From the NCBI GenBank assembly GCA_964384825.1, contig CAYLMM010000016.1:1-43890 (forward strand): DNA of 43,890 nucleotides, read 5' to 3'. This document shows positions 27,215-36,067 of the stretch, piece after piece; position 1 is the stretch's first letter; the number at the start of each line of letters is the position of its first letter. The notes beneath the pieces were generated by a model, which made no database searches, was not told the DNA's origin, and worked only from the letters and a program-made list of their open reading frames with translations. Source of the stretch: CAYLMM01 sp964384825 (GTDB lineage Bacteria > Krumholzibacteriota > Krumholzibacteriia > LZORAL124-64-63). The position numbers and the translations under genes were made by a program.

Positions 27215-27238
27215 CGGTCCTCCCGGACGCGGTCCGGC

Positions 27239-28489
27239 CTAGGTGTAGCGGATGATCTCCATCGGCTTCATGCGGGCGGCCTCGCGGCTCGGCAGCAGGG
27301 TCGCCAGCAGGGTCACCGCCAGCGCCGCCGCCGCGACGATCAGGAAATCGGCCGTCTCGGGAAGCACCGGCACGTGGTCCACGAAGTAGACGTCGCCCGG
27401 CAGGCCGATGCCGACGCGTTCGAGGTAGACGGTGCCGAGCCAGCCGAGCACGGTGCCCAGCAGCACGCCCGCCCCTCCGACCAGCAGGCCGTCGAGCATG
27501 AAGATCCCCTGGATCTGGCGCTGCCTCGCCCCCATCGAGAGCATGATGCCGATCTCGCGGCTGCGTTCGCCGACCATCATCGTCAGGATGCCGACGATGT
27601 TGAAGGCGGCGACCACGAAGATCAGGCCCAGCAGCAGGAACATCACGACCTTCTCCAGGCGCACCCACTGGAAGAGGTTGGCGTTCAGCTCGATCCAGTC
27701 GTTGCAGTGGAAATGGAAGCGCCCGAGGGCCGACTCGATCCTTTCGGCCACCTCCGGCGCCCGCAGCATGTCGGCCACCTTGACCCCGATGCCCAGCGCC
27801 CCGTTCTCGGCGTAGCCGAAGAAATCGCGGGCCTCGTCCAGCGGCATGTAGACGAAGCGGCTGTCGAATTCGTAGAGGCCCGAGTCGAGCAGTCCGCGCA
27901 GCACGTAGCGGCGGCTGTCGGCCTTGACCCCGGACAGGTCCGAGAGGTCGCCGCTCGGCGCGGTCATCACCAGGGTGTCGCCCAGGGCCGCGTAGAGTCC
28001 GGCCGCCATCTCGACGCCCAGCACGATCCCCGGCGCGCCCTCCCCGCGCAGCGCCCGCAGCGACGACGCCCGCGGGAACAGCATTTCGGCCAACGGGGTC
28101 ACGGTCTCCTGCAGGTCGGGATCGACGCCCCAGACCACCCCGGCCTGGTGGCGCGGGATGCCCGAGACGCCCGGCGACGAGACGATCACCTCCTGGCGCA
28201 CGAAGGGCGCCACGCCGGTCACGCCTTCGACCGCGCCGATCCTGTCGATGGTCCCGCCCAGGTCGGTGAAGCCCTCGGGACGGCTGGTCAGGACGGTCAC
28301 CATCGGCATGTTCTCGACGAAGGTGCGCCGCAGCTCGGCCTGGAAACCGTTGGAGATGGCCAGCGTCAGATCGAGCACCGCGACGCCGAGGGTGATGCCG
28401 ATCACCGCGATGACCGCCGCCCGGTTCAGAAACCGCGAACGGCGGCGGCTCTTCAGGTACCGCAGCGCGATGTGGGAGATGAACCTCAA
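27239..28489 (-). CDS. lolC: Lipoprotein-release ABC permease LolC/LolE family
   Basis: A 416-residue inner-membrane permease with four membrane helices: one near the N-terminus (about 20-45, VIAVIGITLGVAVLDLTLAI), then a large periplasmic domain (about 50-270), and three at about 280-405 (VVMFLLLGLIFVVAAFNIVG, LLVGGAGVLLGTVLGWLG, FLIVAAAALAVTLLATLL). FNIVGILTMMVGERSREIGI is the LolC/E signature. It ends with EAARMKPMEIIRYT. The start is TTG at 28489, overlapping the lysS stop as TTGA, with AGGAGG 4 bases before. Only one permease is present, so the complex is probably a homodimer (LolF-like). Confidence 0.9.
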   Translation of the reverse strand: MRFISHIALRYLKSRRRSRFLNRAAVIAVIGITLGVAVLDLTLAISNGFQAELRRTFVENMPMVTVLTSRPEGFTDLGGTIDRIGAVEGVTGVAPFVRQEVIVSSPGVSGIPRHQAGVVWGVDPDLQETVTPLAEMLFPRASSLRALRGEGAPGIVLGVEMAAGLYAALGDTLVMTAPSGDLSDLSGVKADSRRYVLRGLLDSGLYEFDSRFVYMPLDEARDFFGYAENGALGIGVKVADMLRAPEVAERIESALGRFHFHCNDWIELNANLFQWVRLEKVVMFLLLGLIFVVAAFNIVGILTMMVGERSREIGIMLSMGARQRQIQGIFMLDGLLVGGAGVLLGTVLGWLGTVYLERVGIGLPGDVYFVDHVPVLPETADFLIVAAAALAVTLLATLLPSREAARMKPMEIIRYT

Positions 28490-30003
28490 CTGTCCTCCTC
28501 GCCCGCGCCGTCTCCCCCGTCGCCGCGCTCGTCGGGACGCATGGCCGGGAACAGCAGGACGTCGCGGATGGAGCTGCTGTCGGTCATCAGCATCACCAGC
28601 CGGTCGAGGCCGATGCCGATGCCGCCGGTCGGCGGCATGCCGACCTCCAGGGCCTCGATGTAGTCCTCGTCCATCATCTGGGCTTCCTGGTCGCCCTTGG
28701 CGCGCAGGTCCATCTGGGCCTCGAAGCGGCGGCGCTGCTCCTGGGAATCGTTCAGCTCGGAGAAGGAGTTGCAGACCTCGAAGCCGGCGATGAAGGCCTC
28801 GAAGCGCTCGACCAGCCCCTCTTCGCTGCGGTGCCACTTGGCCAGCGGCGACAGCTCGCGCGGATGATCGGTCACGAACACGGGCTGGATCAGGTCGGGC
28901 TCGACCAGTTCGCCGAACAGGGCGTCGAGGATCTTGTCGGCGCCCATCCCCTTCTCGACCGGCACCCCGAGACGCTCGGCCTCGGCGGCGACCGCATCGC
29001 GCTCCATCCCGCGGAAATCCACGCCCGTCTTCTCGCGCAGGCCCTCGAGGAAGGGCAGGCGGCGGAAGCCCTGCGAGAAATCGATCTCGGTCCCCTGGTA
29101 GACGATCTTGCCGTCCTCGCCGAAGCGGTCGACCAGGCGCAGGATCATCCGCTCGAAGAGGTCCATCATGTCGTTGTAGTCCCAGTAGGCCGCGTAGGCC
29201 TCGACCATGGTGAACTCGGGGTTGTGGGTCCGGTCCATGCCCTCGTTGCGGAAGTCCTTGCAGAACTCGAAGACCTTCTCCAGGCCGCCGACCACCAGCC
29301 GCTTGAGGTACAGCTCGTCGGCGATGCGCAGGTAGAGCGTCTGGTCCAGCGCGTTGTGATGGGTCTTGAAGGGACGGGCCGTGGCGCCGCCGTAGAGCGG
29401 CTGCAGCACGGGCGTCTCGACCTCCAGGAAGCCCTCGTCGACCAGGAAGCGGCGCACGTCGTCGAGGATCCCCGAACGGCGCCGGAAACGCTCGCGGGTG
29501 TCGAGATTCATGGCCAGGTCGAGATAGCGCTTGCGGCAGCGCAGCTCGAGGCTCATGTCGTGATACTTCTCCGGCAGCGGGCGCAGGGACTTGGTCAGCA
29601 GCGTGAAGTCGCGCACCTCGACGGTCAGCTCGCCGGTCTTGGTGCGGAACAGCGGCCCGGCCACCCCGATGATGTCGCCTACGTCGAGCAGACGCTTGGC
29701 GAAGCCGAAGCGCTCGTCGCCCAGGTCGTCCCGCTTGAAGTAGATCTGGATCTTCCCGTCCCCGTCGTAGAGCGGGATGAACATCGTGCGGCCGGCCTTG
29801 CGCTTGGTCATGATGCGGCCGGCGACGCGGACCTCCTCGCCCGAGGCGATCAGTTCCTCGGCGCGGGCGCGCAGCTCGTCGCTGCCGTGGGTCCGGTCGT
29901 AGCGATGCGGATAGGCCTCGACCTGCCCGGCGATCTCTTCGAGCTTGGCCAGCCGGCCCTCGATCAGGCGGTGGCGCTGCTTCTGCTTTCCCTTTTCGGA
30001 CAC
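28486..30003 (-). CDS. lysS: Lysyl-tRNA synthetase, class II
   Basis: A 505-residue enzyme charging tRNA-Lys. An N-terminal OB-fold anticodon-binding domain (about 55-150; VRVAGRIMTKRKAGRTMFIP) is followed by the class II core. Motif 2 is FRNEGMDRTHNPEFTMVEAY and motif 3 is GGIGIGLDRLVMLMTDS. LQPLYGGATARPFKTHHNAL and AYAAYWDYNDMMDL are typical for bacterial LysS. The GTG at 30003 has GGAGAG 7 bases upstream. It lies 47 bases after prfB, recalling the prfB-lysS pairing of E. coli. The C-terminus is acidic and Gly-rich. Confidence 0.96.
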   Translation of the reverse strand: MSEKGKQKQRHRLIEGRLAKLEEIAGQVEAYPHRYDRTHGSDELRARAEELIASGEEVRVAGRIMTKRKAGRTMFIPLYDGDGKIQIYFKRDDLGDERFGFAKRLLDVGDIIGVAGPLFRTKTGELTVEVRDFTLLTKSLRPLPEKYHDMSLELRCRKRYLDLAMNLDTRERFRRRSGILDDVRRFLVDEGFLEVETPVLQPLYGGATARPFKTHHNALDQTLYLRIADELYLKRLVVGGLEKVFEFCKDFRNEGMDRTHNPEFTMVEAYAAYWDYNDMMDLFERMILRLVDRFGEDGKIVYQGTEIDFSQGFRRLPFLEGLREKTGVDFRGMERDAVAAEAERLGVPVEKGMGADKILDALFGELVEPDLIQPVFVTDHPRELSPLAKWHRSEEGLVERFEAFIAGFEVCNSFSELNDSQEQRRRFEAQMDLRAKGDQEAQMMDEDYIEALEVGMPPTGGIGIGLDRLVMLMTDSSSIRDVLLFPAMRPDERGDGGDGAGEEDS

Positions 30004-30050
30004 TTGGTCTCTCCTCGGCTGGGCCCGGACCGCGGATCGCGGAAGCCGGC

Positions 30051-31158
30051 TCAGGATTCGGTCACGCGACTGGTCAGGCGCAGATAGGCGTCGATGAAGG
30101 CGTCGAGATCGCCGTCCAGCACGGCGCTCGAGTTGCCGGTTTCGTGTTCGGTGCGATGATCCTTCACCTTGGTGTACGGATGAAGGACGTAGGAACGGAT
30201 CTGGCTGCCCCAGGCGATCTCCATCTTCTCCTTCTCGATCGCGTCGCGCTTCTTGCGCTCCTCCTCGAGCAGGCGGATGTAGAGCCGCGCGCGCAGCATC
30301 GTCATCGCGCTCTCGCGGTTGCGGTGCTGCGAACGCTCCGACTGGCACTGCACCACGATGCCGGTGGGCTCGTGGGTGATCCGGACGGCCGAATCGGTCT
30401 TGTTCACGTGCTGGCCGCCGGCGCCGCTGGCGCGGTAGGTGTCGACGCGCAGGTCGGCCTCGTTGATCTCGACCTCGACGTCGTTCTCGATCAACGGGTA
30501 GACGAAGACCGAGGCGAAGGAGGTGTGGCGGCGGCTCTGGGCGTCGAAGGGCGAGATCCGCACCAGCCGGTGCACGCCCGATTCGCTCTTGAGATAGCCG
30601 TACGAGAAGTCGCCCTGGATCTCCAGGGCCGCGCTCTTGATGCCGGCCTCGTCCCCGCCCTGCAGGTCGAGGGTGCGGTACTTGATGTCGTGGCGTTCGA
30701 GGTAGCGCACGTACATCCGCAGCAGCATCTCGGCCCAGTCCTGGCTTTCGGTGCCGCCGGCGCCGGGATGGATCTCCAGCAGCGCCCCGCGCGCGTCGTC
30801 GGGACCGCTGAGCAGGAACTGCGACTCGAGCCGGTCGAGATCGGCGCGCACCGATTCGACGCCCGCGGCCACCTCGGCGGCCGTCTCGGAATCGGATTCC
30901 TCGGCGGCCAGTTCGGCGAGCAGATGCAGCTCCTCGAGCCGCTCGGCGGCCGCGGTCACCGGGTCCAGCCAGATCTTGAGCGTCCGGACGCGCTTGAGCA
31001 CCGTCTCGGCCGCCTCGCGGTCGGACCAGAATTCGGGATCGTTCTGCTTCTTCTGGAGATCGGCGTACTCGGCGCTCAGCTGGGGAAAGTCAAAGACCCT
31101 CCTTCAGCTGGTCGAGACGTTCGGTCTGGGCCGCGAGGGCCTCGAGCTGTTCCTTCAT
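30051..31158 (-). CDS. prfB: Peptide chain release factor 2, made by programmed +1 frameshift
   Basis: RF2 releases peptides at UAA and UGA stops. Frame 0 runs from ATG 31158 for 22 codons to CTT (31095-31093) and then an in-frame TGA (31092-31090). A +1 shift that skips base 31092 continues as DFPQLSAEYADLQKKQ and reads to the stop at 30051, 368 residues in all. AAGGAGG lies 2 bases before CTTTGAC, the known RF2 autoregulatory arrangement. The recognition tripeptide SPF (RISPFDAQSRRHTSF) and the catalytic GGQ (RASGAGGQHVNKTDSA) are intact. The ATG overlaps the coaE stop. A frame starting at 31001 exists but lacks the N-terminal domain. Confidence 0.95.
31078..31105 (-). promoter_or_regulatory. 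prfB programmed ribosomal frameshift site
   Basis: On the minus strand AAGGAGG is followed by GT and the slippery CTTTGAC (CTT 31095-31093, TGA 31092-31090). The internal Shine-Dalgarno-like element 2 bases before CTT, the CTT codon and the TGA followed by C are the parts of the bacterial RF2 feedback switch. Low RF2 lets the ribosome slip +1; high RF2 ends translation. The spacer is one base shorter than in E. coli. Confidence 0.92.
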
Positions 31159-31793
31159 GTCCGCCTCCCCGACCGCCCCGCGGGCGGTGGCAGGATGCCG
31201 GGATGCCGGGCCAGCAGATCGTCGATCCGCCGCGCCAGCGCGTCCCGGTCGTCATCGTTGTGCAGAATCTCGTCGGCTTCGTCGAATCGAGGCAGCAGGG
31301 AGCGCTGGGCTTCGATGCGGGACCGCGCCGCCTCGGAGGGCATCCGGCCCGACGCGACCAGCCGCTCCAGGCGAACCTGCTCGGCGGCGACGACCGCGAT
31401 CACCAGATCGATGCTCCCGACCGGCGGAAGCTGAAAGTACACGGCGGCCTCCAGGACCGCAAGAACCGGGTGGCCGGGCGTCTCGGCCGCCGCCAGGGCG
31501 TCCAGGCGTTCGCGCAGGCGAAGGACCAGGCGCGGATGGGTCGCGCCGTTGAGGCGGGCCAGCGCCCCGGGGTCGGCGAACACGATCCGGGCCACCGCCG
31601 GCCGGTCGATCCGGCCGCCGGGAGCGACGCCGGGCCCGAAGGCCGCCACCAGGGCGTCGCGCACGTCGGGCTCGTCGAGCACGGCGTGGCCCACGGCGTC
31701 GGCGTCGATCACCTCGGCGCCGCGTTCGGCCAGCAGACGCGTGGCCAGCGATTTTCCCGCGCCGATCGGCCCGGTCACGACCCAGGTCCTCAT
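31155..31793 (-). CDS. coaE: Dephospho-CoA kinase CoaE
   Basis: A 212-residue P-loop kinase performing the last step of coenzyme A synthesis. Walker A is TGPIGAGKSLATRLL, followed by the family's AEVIDADAVGHAVL (substrate-binding Asp) and a lid region around RLERLVASGRMPSEAARSRI. Length is typical (about 205). The ATG at 31793 is preceded by GGAGG that overlaps the polA stop region, and its stop overlaps the prfB start (ATGA). The upstream in-frame extension is a shadow of polA. In many bacteria coaE also sits beside polA. Confidence 0.93.
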   Translation of the reverse strand: MRTWVVTGPIGAGKSLATRLLAERGAEVIDADAVGHAVLDEPDVRDALVAAFGPGVAPGGRIDRPAVARIVFADPGALARLNGATHPRLVLRLRERLDALAAAETPGHPVLAVLEAAVYFQLPPVGSIDLVIAVVAAEQVRLERLVASGRMPSEAARSRIEAQRSLLPRFDEADEILHNDDDRDALARRIDDLLARHPGILPPPAGRSGRRT

Positions 31794-31801
31794 CCCGCCT
31801 C

Positions 31802-34648
31802 CTAGCCGTGCGCCGCGGCCCAGTCGGCGCCGGTGTGGACATCGACCGTCAGCGGCACCGAAAGCTCGACGGCGCCCTCCATCCCCTCGCGGACGAGCGA
31901 TTCGACCTCGGCCAGTTCCTCCGGAGGGGCTTCGAGCAGCAGTTCGTCGTGCACCTGCAACAGGATCAGGGTCTTCAGGCCCCGCCGCCGCAGTTCGGCG
32001 TCGACGGCGATCATCGCCAGCTTCGCGATGTCGGCCGCGGTGCCCTGGATCGGCGTGTTGACCGCCATCCGCTCCGCGTTGCTGCGCAGCCGCCCGTTGC
32101 CCGAATGGATGTCCGGCAGGGGCCGGCGGCGGCCGAGCATGGTGCGGACCTCGCCCTCGGCGCGCGCCTCGGCCACCATCCTCTCGATGAATTCCTTCAC
32201 CCGCGGATAGGTCTGGAAATAGCGGTCGATGAAGGCCTGCGCCTCGCGCCGGGGCATGCCCTCCTGGCGGGCCAGCGCCGTCGCGCCCATGCCGTAGACC
32301 ACGCCGAAGTTCACCGCCTTGGCCCGCGACCGCATCGCCGGGGTCACCGCCTCCTCGTCGACCGAGTTGATCAGGGCCGCGGTGCGCCGGTGGACGTCGC
32401 CGCCGCGGCGGAAGGTCTCGCGCAGCTTCTCGTCGCCCGACAGATGGGCCAGCAGCCGCAGCTCGACCTGAGAATAATCGGCCGAGACGAAGACCCGGTC
32501 CGGCCCGCGCGGCACGAAGGCCCCGCGGATCAGGCGCCCGGCCTCCGAGCGGATCGGGATGTTCTGCAGGTTCGGATCCGAAGACGAGAGCCGTCCGGTG
32601 GCCGCCACCGCCTGGTTGAAGGAGGTGTGGATCAGGCCGGTCCGGGGATTGATCAGCTCCTTCAGCGCCAGCACGTAGGTGTTCTGCAGCTTCGCCAGGC
32701 CGCGGTGCTCGAGCATCATCCCCGGCAAGGGATGGGCGTCGCGCAGGGCCGTGAGGACCGATTCGTCGGTGCTCCAGCCGGTGGCCGTCTTCTTGACGGG
32801 CTTCAGCCCCAGACGATCGAAGAGGATGGCCGAAAGCTGCTTCGGGCTCTGGACGTTGAAGGACCCGCCGGCCGCCTCGTGGATGCGGATCTCGAGATCG
32901 GCGAGCTGCTTCGCGAACCGCTCCTGCAGTTCCGCCAGCACCTCGGGATCGACCCGGATGCCGTTGCGCTCCATGCGGAACAGGACCTCCTGCAGCGGCA
33001 TCTCGACCTCGCGCAGCAGGCGGTCGAGCTCCGGCAGGTCGGCCAGCTCGGCGGCGAAGGCCCCTTGCAGGCGCAGGGTCATGTCGGCGTCCTCGGCGGC
33101 GTAGATGCCGAGCTTGCCGGGATCGACGGTCAGCACGTCCTTCTCCCGCGAACCGGCCGGGAACAGGGCCGCGAACGGGATCATCGTCTCGCCGAGGACC
33201 GTCTGCGCGAGGTCGTCGAGCTTCAGCGACGGCCGCGAGGGGTTCAGCACGTAGGCCGCCACCATGGTGTCGAAGCGGGGGCCGGCCAGGGGCATCCCGT
33301 GGCGGGTCAGGATCCACTGGTCGAACTTCAGGTTGTGCCCGATCTTCATCCGCCCGGGATCGGCCAGCAGCGGCGCCAGCTCCGGAGCGATCCACTGCAG
33401 ATCGCTGTGCTCGGCGGGGCTGCTGAAGAGCTCGGCCTCGCCCTCGCGGCGCAGGGCCGGCACGTAGACCGCCTCGCCCGGACGCCAGGCCAGCGAAACC
33501 CCGGCCAGACGCGCCAGGTCGGGCCGCAGAGCCTCGGCCGCCCCGTCGAGGCCGGTGGTCTCGGTGTCGACAGCCAGCGCTGCGCCTTCGGGAACGGCTT
33601 CAACCCAATCATGCAAGCTCTTCTTGTCGTTCAAGATGCGATAATTGCGATCATCGTCGCCGCCGGCGTCCGCGACGGCTGCCTCGGCGGTCGCGCCCTT
33701 TTCACGGAGGGCGGGATCATCAACAGCGCGAGAGGCGGCATCCTCGCCGCCATCCCCGCCGCCGTCGCCGTAGAGCTTGGCGACGCGCCTGGCGAGCGTC
33801 AGGGCCCGCCGCAGGCCCAGTTCCTCGAGCAGGTCCGCGGCTTCGGGGCGAACCGGCAGGATCGTCCGCACCTCGTCCCAGTCGATGTCCATCTGCACGT
33901 GGTCCTCGATGGTGAACAGCCGGCGCGAAAGCAGGATCTGCTCGCGGTTCTGCTCGAGGATGTTCCGCACCCGGGGCGTGAGATCGGCGCCGTCCAGATC
34001 GGCCAACAGCTCGTCGAGCGATCCGTTCTCGCGGATCAGCTTGGCGGCGGTCTTCGGACCGATCCCCGGCGCGCCGGGGATGTTGTCGCTGGCGTCGCCC
34101 GAGAGGGCGAAGACGTCGATCAGGTCGCGGGGCTCCAGCCCCCAGTCGCGCCGCACGGCCTCGATGTCCACCTCGGTCAGTTCCTCGCCGCGGCGGCCGG
34201 GCTTGAGCATCCCGACGCGCTCGTCGATGCACTGCTGGAAATCCTTGTCTCCGGTGTAGAACCAGGCCCGTTCCACCACGCCCTCGGAAAGCCGGGCCAT
34301 GGTGGCCATCAGGTCGTCGGCCTCGTAGCGCTGCTGTTCGAAGACCGGCACGCCCCAGGCTTTCAGCATCTCGCGCAGGCGCGGCAGCTGGGCGGCCATG
34401 TCCTCGGGCATAGGCTTGCGCGTGGCCTTGTAGTCGGAATAGATCTCGTTGCGGAAGGTGGGTCCCTTCATGTCCATCACCACCGCCAGATGGGTCGGAC
34501 GGCGGCTCTCGATCAACCGCAGGATGCTGTTGAGAAAGCCGAAGACGACCGATGTCGCCTCGCCGGAGGGGCCGGTCAGGGGACGGGACGCGAAGGCGTA
34601 GTAGGCCCGGTAGATCAGGGCGGAGCCGTCGACAAGGATCAGCGACAT
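31802..34648 (-). CDS. polA: DNA polymerase I
   Basis: A 948-residue full-length Pol I for Okazaki-fragment maturation and repair. The 5' nuclease spans about 1-290 (LILVDGSALIYRAYYAF, FYTGDKDFQQCI, LSGDASDNIPGAPGIGPKTA). The 3'-5' proofreading domain at about 350-540 keeps its acids: AVDTETTGLDG, IGHNLKFDQWILT and YAAEDADMTLRL, so proofreading is predicted active. The polymerase domain has motif A (VSADYSQVELRLLAHLSGD), motif B (RSRAKAVNFGVVYGMG) and motif C (LQVHDELLLEAP). The linker near 300-340 is Gly/Ala/Asp-rich. Start at ATG 34648, four bases after nadD. Confidence 0.97.
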   Translation of the reverse strand: MSLILVDGSALIYRAYYAFASRPLTGPSGEATSVVFGFLNSILRLIESRRPTHLAVVMDMKGPTFRNEIYSDYKATRKPMPEDMAAQLPRLREMLKAWGVPVFEQQRYEADDLMATMARLSEGVVERAWFYTGDKDFQQCIDERVGMLKPGRRGEELTEVDIEAVRRDWGLEPRDLIDVFALSGDASDNIPGAPGIGPKTAAKLIRENGSLDELLADLDGADLTPRVRNILEQNREQILLSRRLFTIEDHVQMDIDWDEVRTILPVRPEAADLLEELGLRRALTLARRVAKLYGDGGGDGGEDAASRAVDDPALREKGATAEAAVADAGGDDDRNYRILNDKKSLHDWVEAVPEGAALAVDTETTGLDGAAEALRPDLARLAGVSLAWRPGEAVYVPALRREGEAELFSSPAEHSDLQWIAPELAPLLADPGRMKIGHNLKFDQWILTRHGMPLAGPRFDTMVAAYVLNPSRPSLKLDDLAQTVLGETMIPFAALFPAGSREKDVLTVDPGKLGIYAAEDADMTLRLQGAFAAELADLPELDRLLREVEMPLQEVLFRMERNGIRVDPEVLAELQERFAKQLADLEIRIHEAAGGSFNVQSPKQLSAILFDRLGLKPVKKTATGWSTDESVLTALRDAHPLPGMMLEHRGLAKLQNTYVLALKELINPRTGLIHTSFNQAVAATGRLSSSDPNLQNIPIRSEAGRLIRGAFVPRGPDRVFVSADYSQVELRLLAHLSGDEKLRETFRRGGDVHRRTAALINSVDEEAVTPAMRSRAKAVNFGVVYGMGATALARQEGMPRREAQAFIDRYFQTYPRVKEFIERMVAEARAEGEVRTMLGRRRPLPDIHSGNGRLRSNAERMAVNTPIQGTAADIAKLAMIAVDAELRRRGLKTLILLQVHDELLLEAPPEELAEVESLVREGMEGAVELSVPLTVDVHTGADWAAAHG

Positions 34649-34652
34649 GGAA

Positions 34653-35240
34653 TCACCTTCCCGCGGACGAGACCCCGTACAGCCCCCGCTCCACGATGTA
34701 GTCCAGCACCGCCCCGGGCACCATGTCGCGGGGCAGGCGGCCGGCGGAGAGTTCGCGGCGCACCTCGGTGGCCGAGACGGGCATGTCGAAATCGCGGACC
34801 CGCTGGTGGAGGCCGGTCATCGCGGCCGGCGCGGGCGGCGCGCCGCGGCGCGCGAAAACCAGCAGCTCCGAGAGTTCAAGGATCCGCTCCTGGCGATGCC
34901 AGGACGGGAACGTGGCCAGGGCGTCGTCCCCTATCACCAGGCGCAGGGGCTCGTCCGGATCCGCAGCCACCAGCGCCTCGAGGCTGTCGACGGTGTAGCT
35001 GGGCTCCGGGCGGCGGATCTCCATGTCCAGCACCCGCACCGCCGGCATCCCCCGCAACGCGAGCCGGGCCATCTCCAGCCTGTCCTCGGGCGAAGCCTCG
35101 TGCCCCTTCTTAAGGGGCGACCGCGCCGCCGGCACGACCAGGACCTCGCCGCAGTAGGAACGCTCGATCAGGGTCCGGACAAGGGCGAGGTGCCCGTTGT
35201 GGAACGGGTCGAAGGTGCCGCCGTAGAACGCCGTGCTCAT
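34653..35240 (-). CDS. nadD: Nicotinate-nucleotide adenylyltransferase NadD
   Basis: A 195-residue nucleotidyltransferase making deamido-NAD. The active-site motif is FYGGTFDPFHNGHLALV; IGDDALATFPSWHR follows, then the ISxTxxR-type PVSATEVRRELSAG near the C-terminus. Length is typical (about 200). The ATG at 35240 overlaps the bamD stop by four bases; the upstream open frame is a bamD shadow. Together with nadB in this window it covers two separate steps of NAD synthesis, but they are not in the same transcription unit. Confidence 0.93.
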   Translation of the reverse strand: MSTAFYGGTFDPFHNGHLALVRTLIERSYCGEVLVVPAARSPLKKGHEASPEDRLEMARLALRGMPAVRVLDMEIRRPEPSYTVDSLEALVAADPDEPLRLVIGDDALATFPSWHRQERILELSELLVFARRGAPPAPAAMTGLHQRVRDFDMPVSATEVRRELSAGRLPRDMVPGAVLDYIVERGLYGVSSAGR

Positions 35241-36025
35241 GGCTCGGCTTGCGGCCTGATCTCGGCCAGCAGGGAACGGGCCTCTTCGGCGTGGACGCTT
35301 TCGGGATGGTTCTGCAGCAGGGCCTCGAGGAAACCCGTGGCGGCCGTCGGCTGGTCGAGCTTCATGGCGGCCCGGGCGCGCTCCCAGTACACGCGATCGC
35401 GCAGGCGGCTGTCGGGCTCGGCGGCCAGGATCCTGTCCAGGGAGACGGCCACCGACTCCCATTTGCCCAGATGCCGGTAGACGTCGATCGCCTTGAGAAC
35501 CTTCCGCACGGCGATGTCGCTGATCTCCAGCAGGTATTCCCGGGCCTGGGGCGCATGGATCGAGATCGGGTAACGCGCCAGGAATTCGCGGAACAGATCG
35601 CGCGCCACGAAGGCCTCGCCGATGTCGCGCTTGACGTGGCCGACCTGCTTGAAATGGGCCTCGGCCTCGAGGAACGCCGATTCCTCCAGCAGCGGGCTGG
35701 TCGGATACTCCTGCCGCAGGATCTGCAGTTCGACCGCCGCCATCGGATACTCCTTCATGGCGACGTAGCTGCGGGCCTTCTCCATCTGGGCCTGGGGCGC
35801 CATGCTGTCGCTGGGCGCGCGGCGCAGGAACTGGGCGAAGGCCTCGGTGGCCTCGCGATGCTGCCCGGACTCGTAGAAGCGGTGTCCGCGTTCGTAGGAT
35901 CCGGCGGGATAGGGATTCGAGACGCCGCAGCCCGCGAACATCAGGCCCAGGACCGCGAACAGCGCGGCGACGACCGTCGCCGGAATCGGGGATGCGAAGC
36001 TGCGGATGCGGCCGTGCTGGCTCAC
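35237..36025 (-). CDS. bamD: BamD-type outer membrane assembly lipoprotein
   Basis: A 262-residue lipoprotein. The signal ends MFAGC (Cys33; Phe at -3 is a little unusual). It is followed by five tetratricopeptide-like repeats: RGHRFYESGQHREATEAFAQ, AQMEKARSYVAMKEYPMAAV, FLEAEAHFKQVGHVKRDIGE, a repeat near FREFLARYPISIHAPQAREY, and a final ARAAMKLDQPTAATGFLEAL. This layout fits BamD, which binds BamA POTRA domains. GTG at 36025 has GGAGG 5 bases upstream. It is 14 kb from bamA. A general TPR lipoprotein cannot be ruled out, but the order and length (about 245 in E. coli) favour BamD. Confidence 0.85.
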   Translation of the reverse strand: MSQHGRIRSFASPIPATVVAALFAVLGLMFAGCGVSNPYPAGSYERGHRFYESGQHREATEAFAQFLRRAPSDSMAPQAQMEKARSYVAMKEYPMAAVELQILRQEYPTSPLLEESAFLEAEAHFKQVGHVKRDIGEAFVARDLFREFLARYPISIHAPQAREYLLEISDIAVRKVLKAIDVYRHLGKWESVAVSLDRILAAEPDSRLRDRVYWERARAAMKLDQPTAATGFLEALLQNHPESVHAEEARSLLAEIRPQAEP

Positions 36026-36067
36026 GTTGACCTCCGGGCCGGATGGCCGGGAAAAAGGGGGCCGGGT

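Noticed and set aside
30051..31001. prfB as a simple 316-codon gene starting at 31001
   Set aside because: It would lack the RF2 N-terminal domain. The upstream ATG, in-frame TGA and slippery CTTTGAC explain the full protein.
31808..35113. An 1101-codon plus-strand open frame opposite polA and nadD
   Set aside because: It is the antisense image of polA and nadD. In GC-rich coding DNA the opposite strand often lacks stops. The translation is low-complexity and matches no family, and the minus-strand genes have complete motifs.
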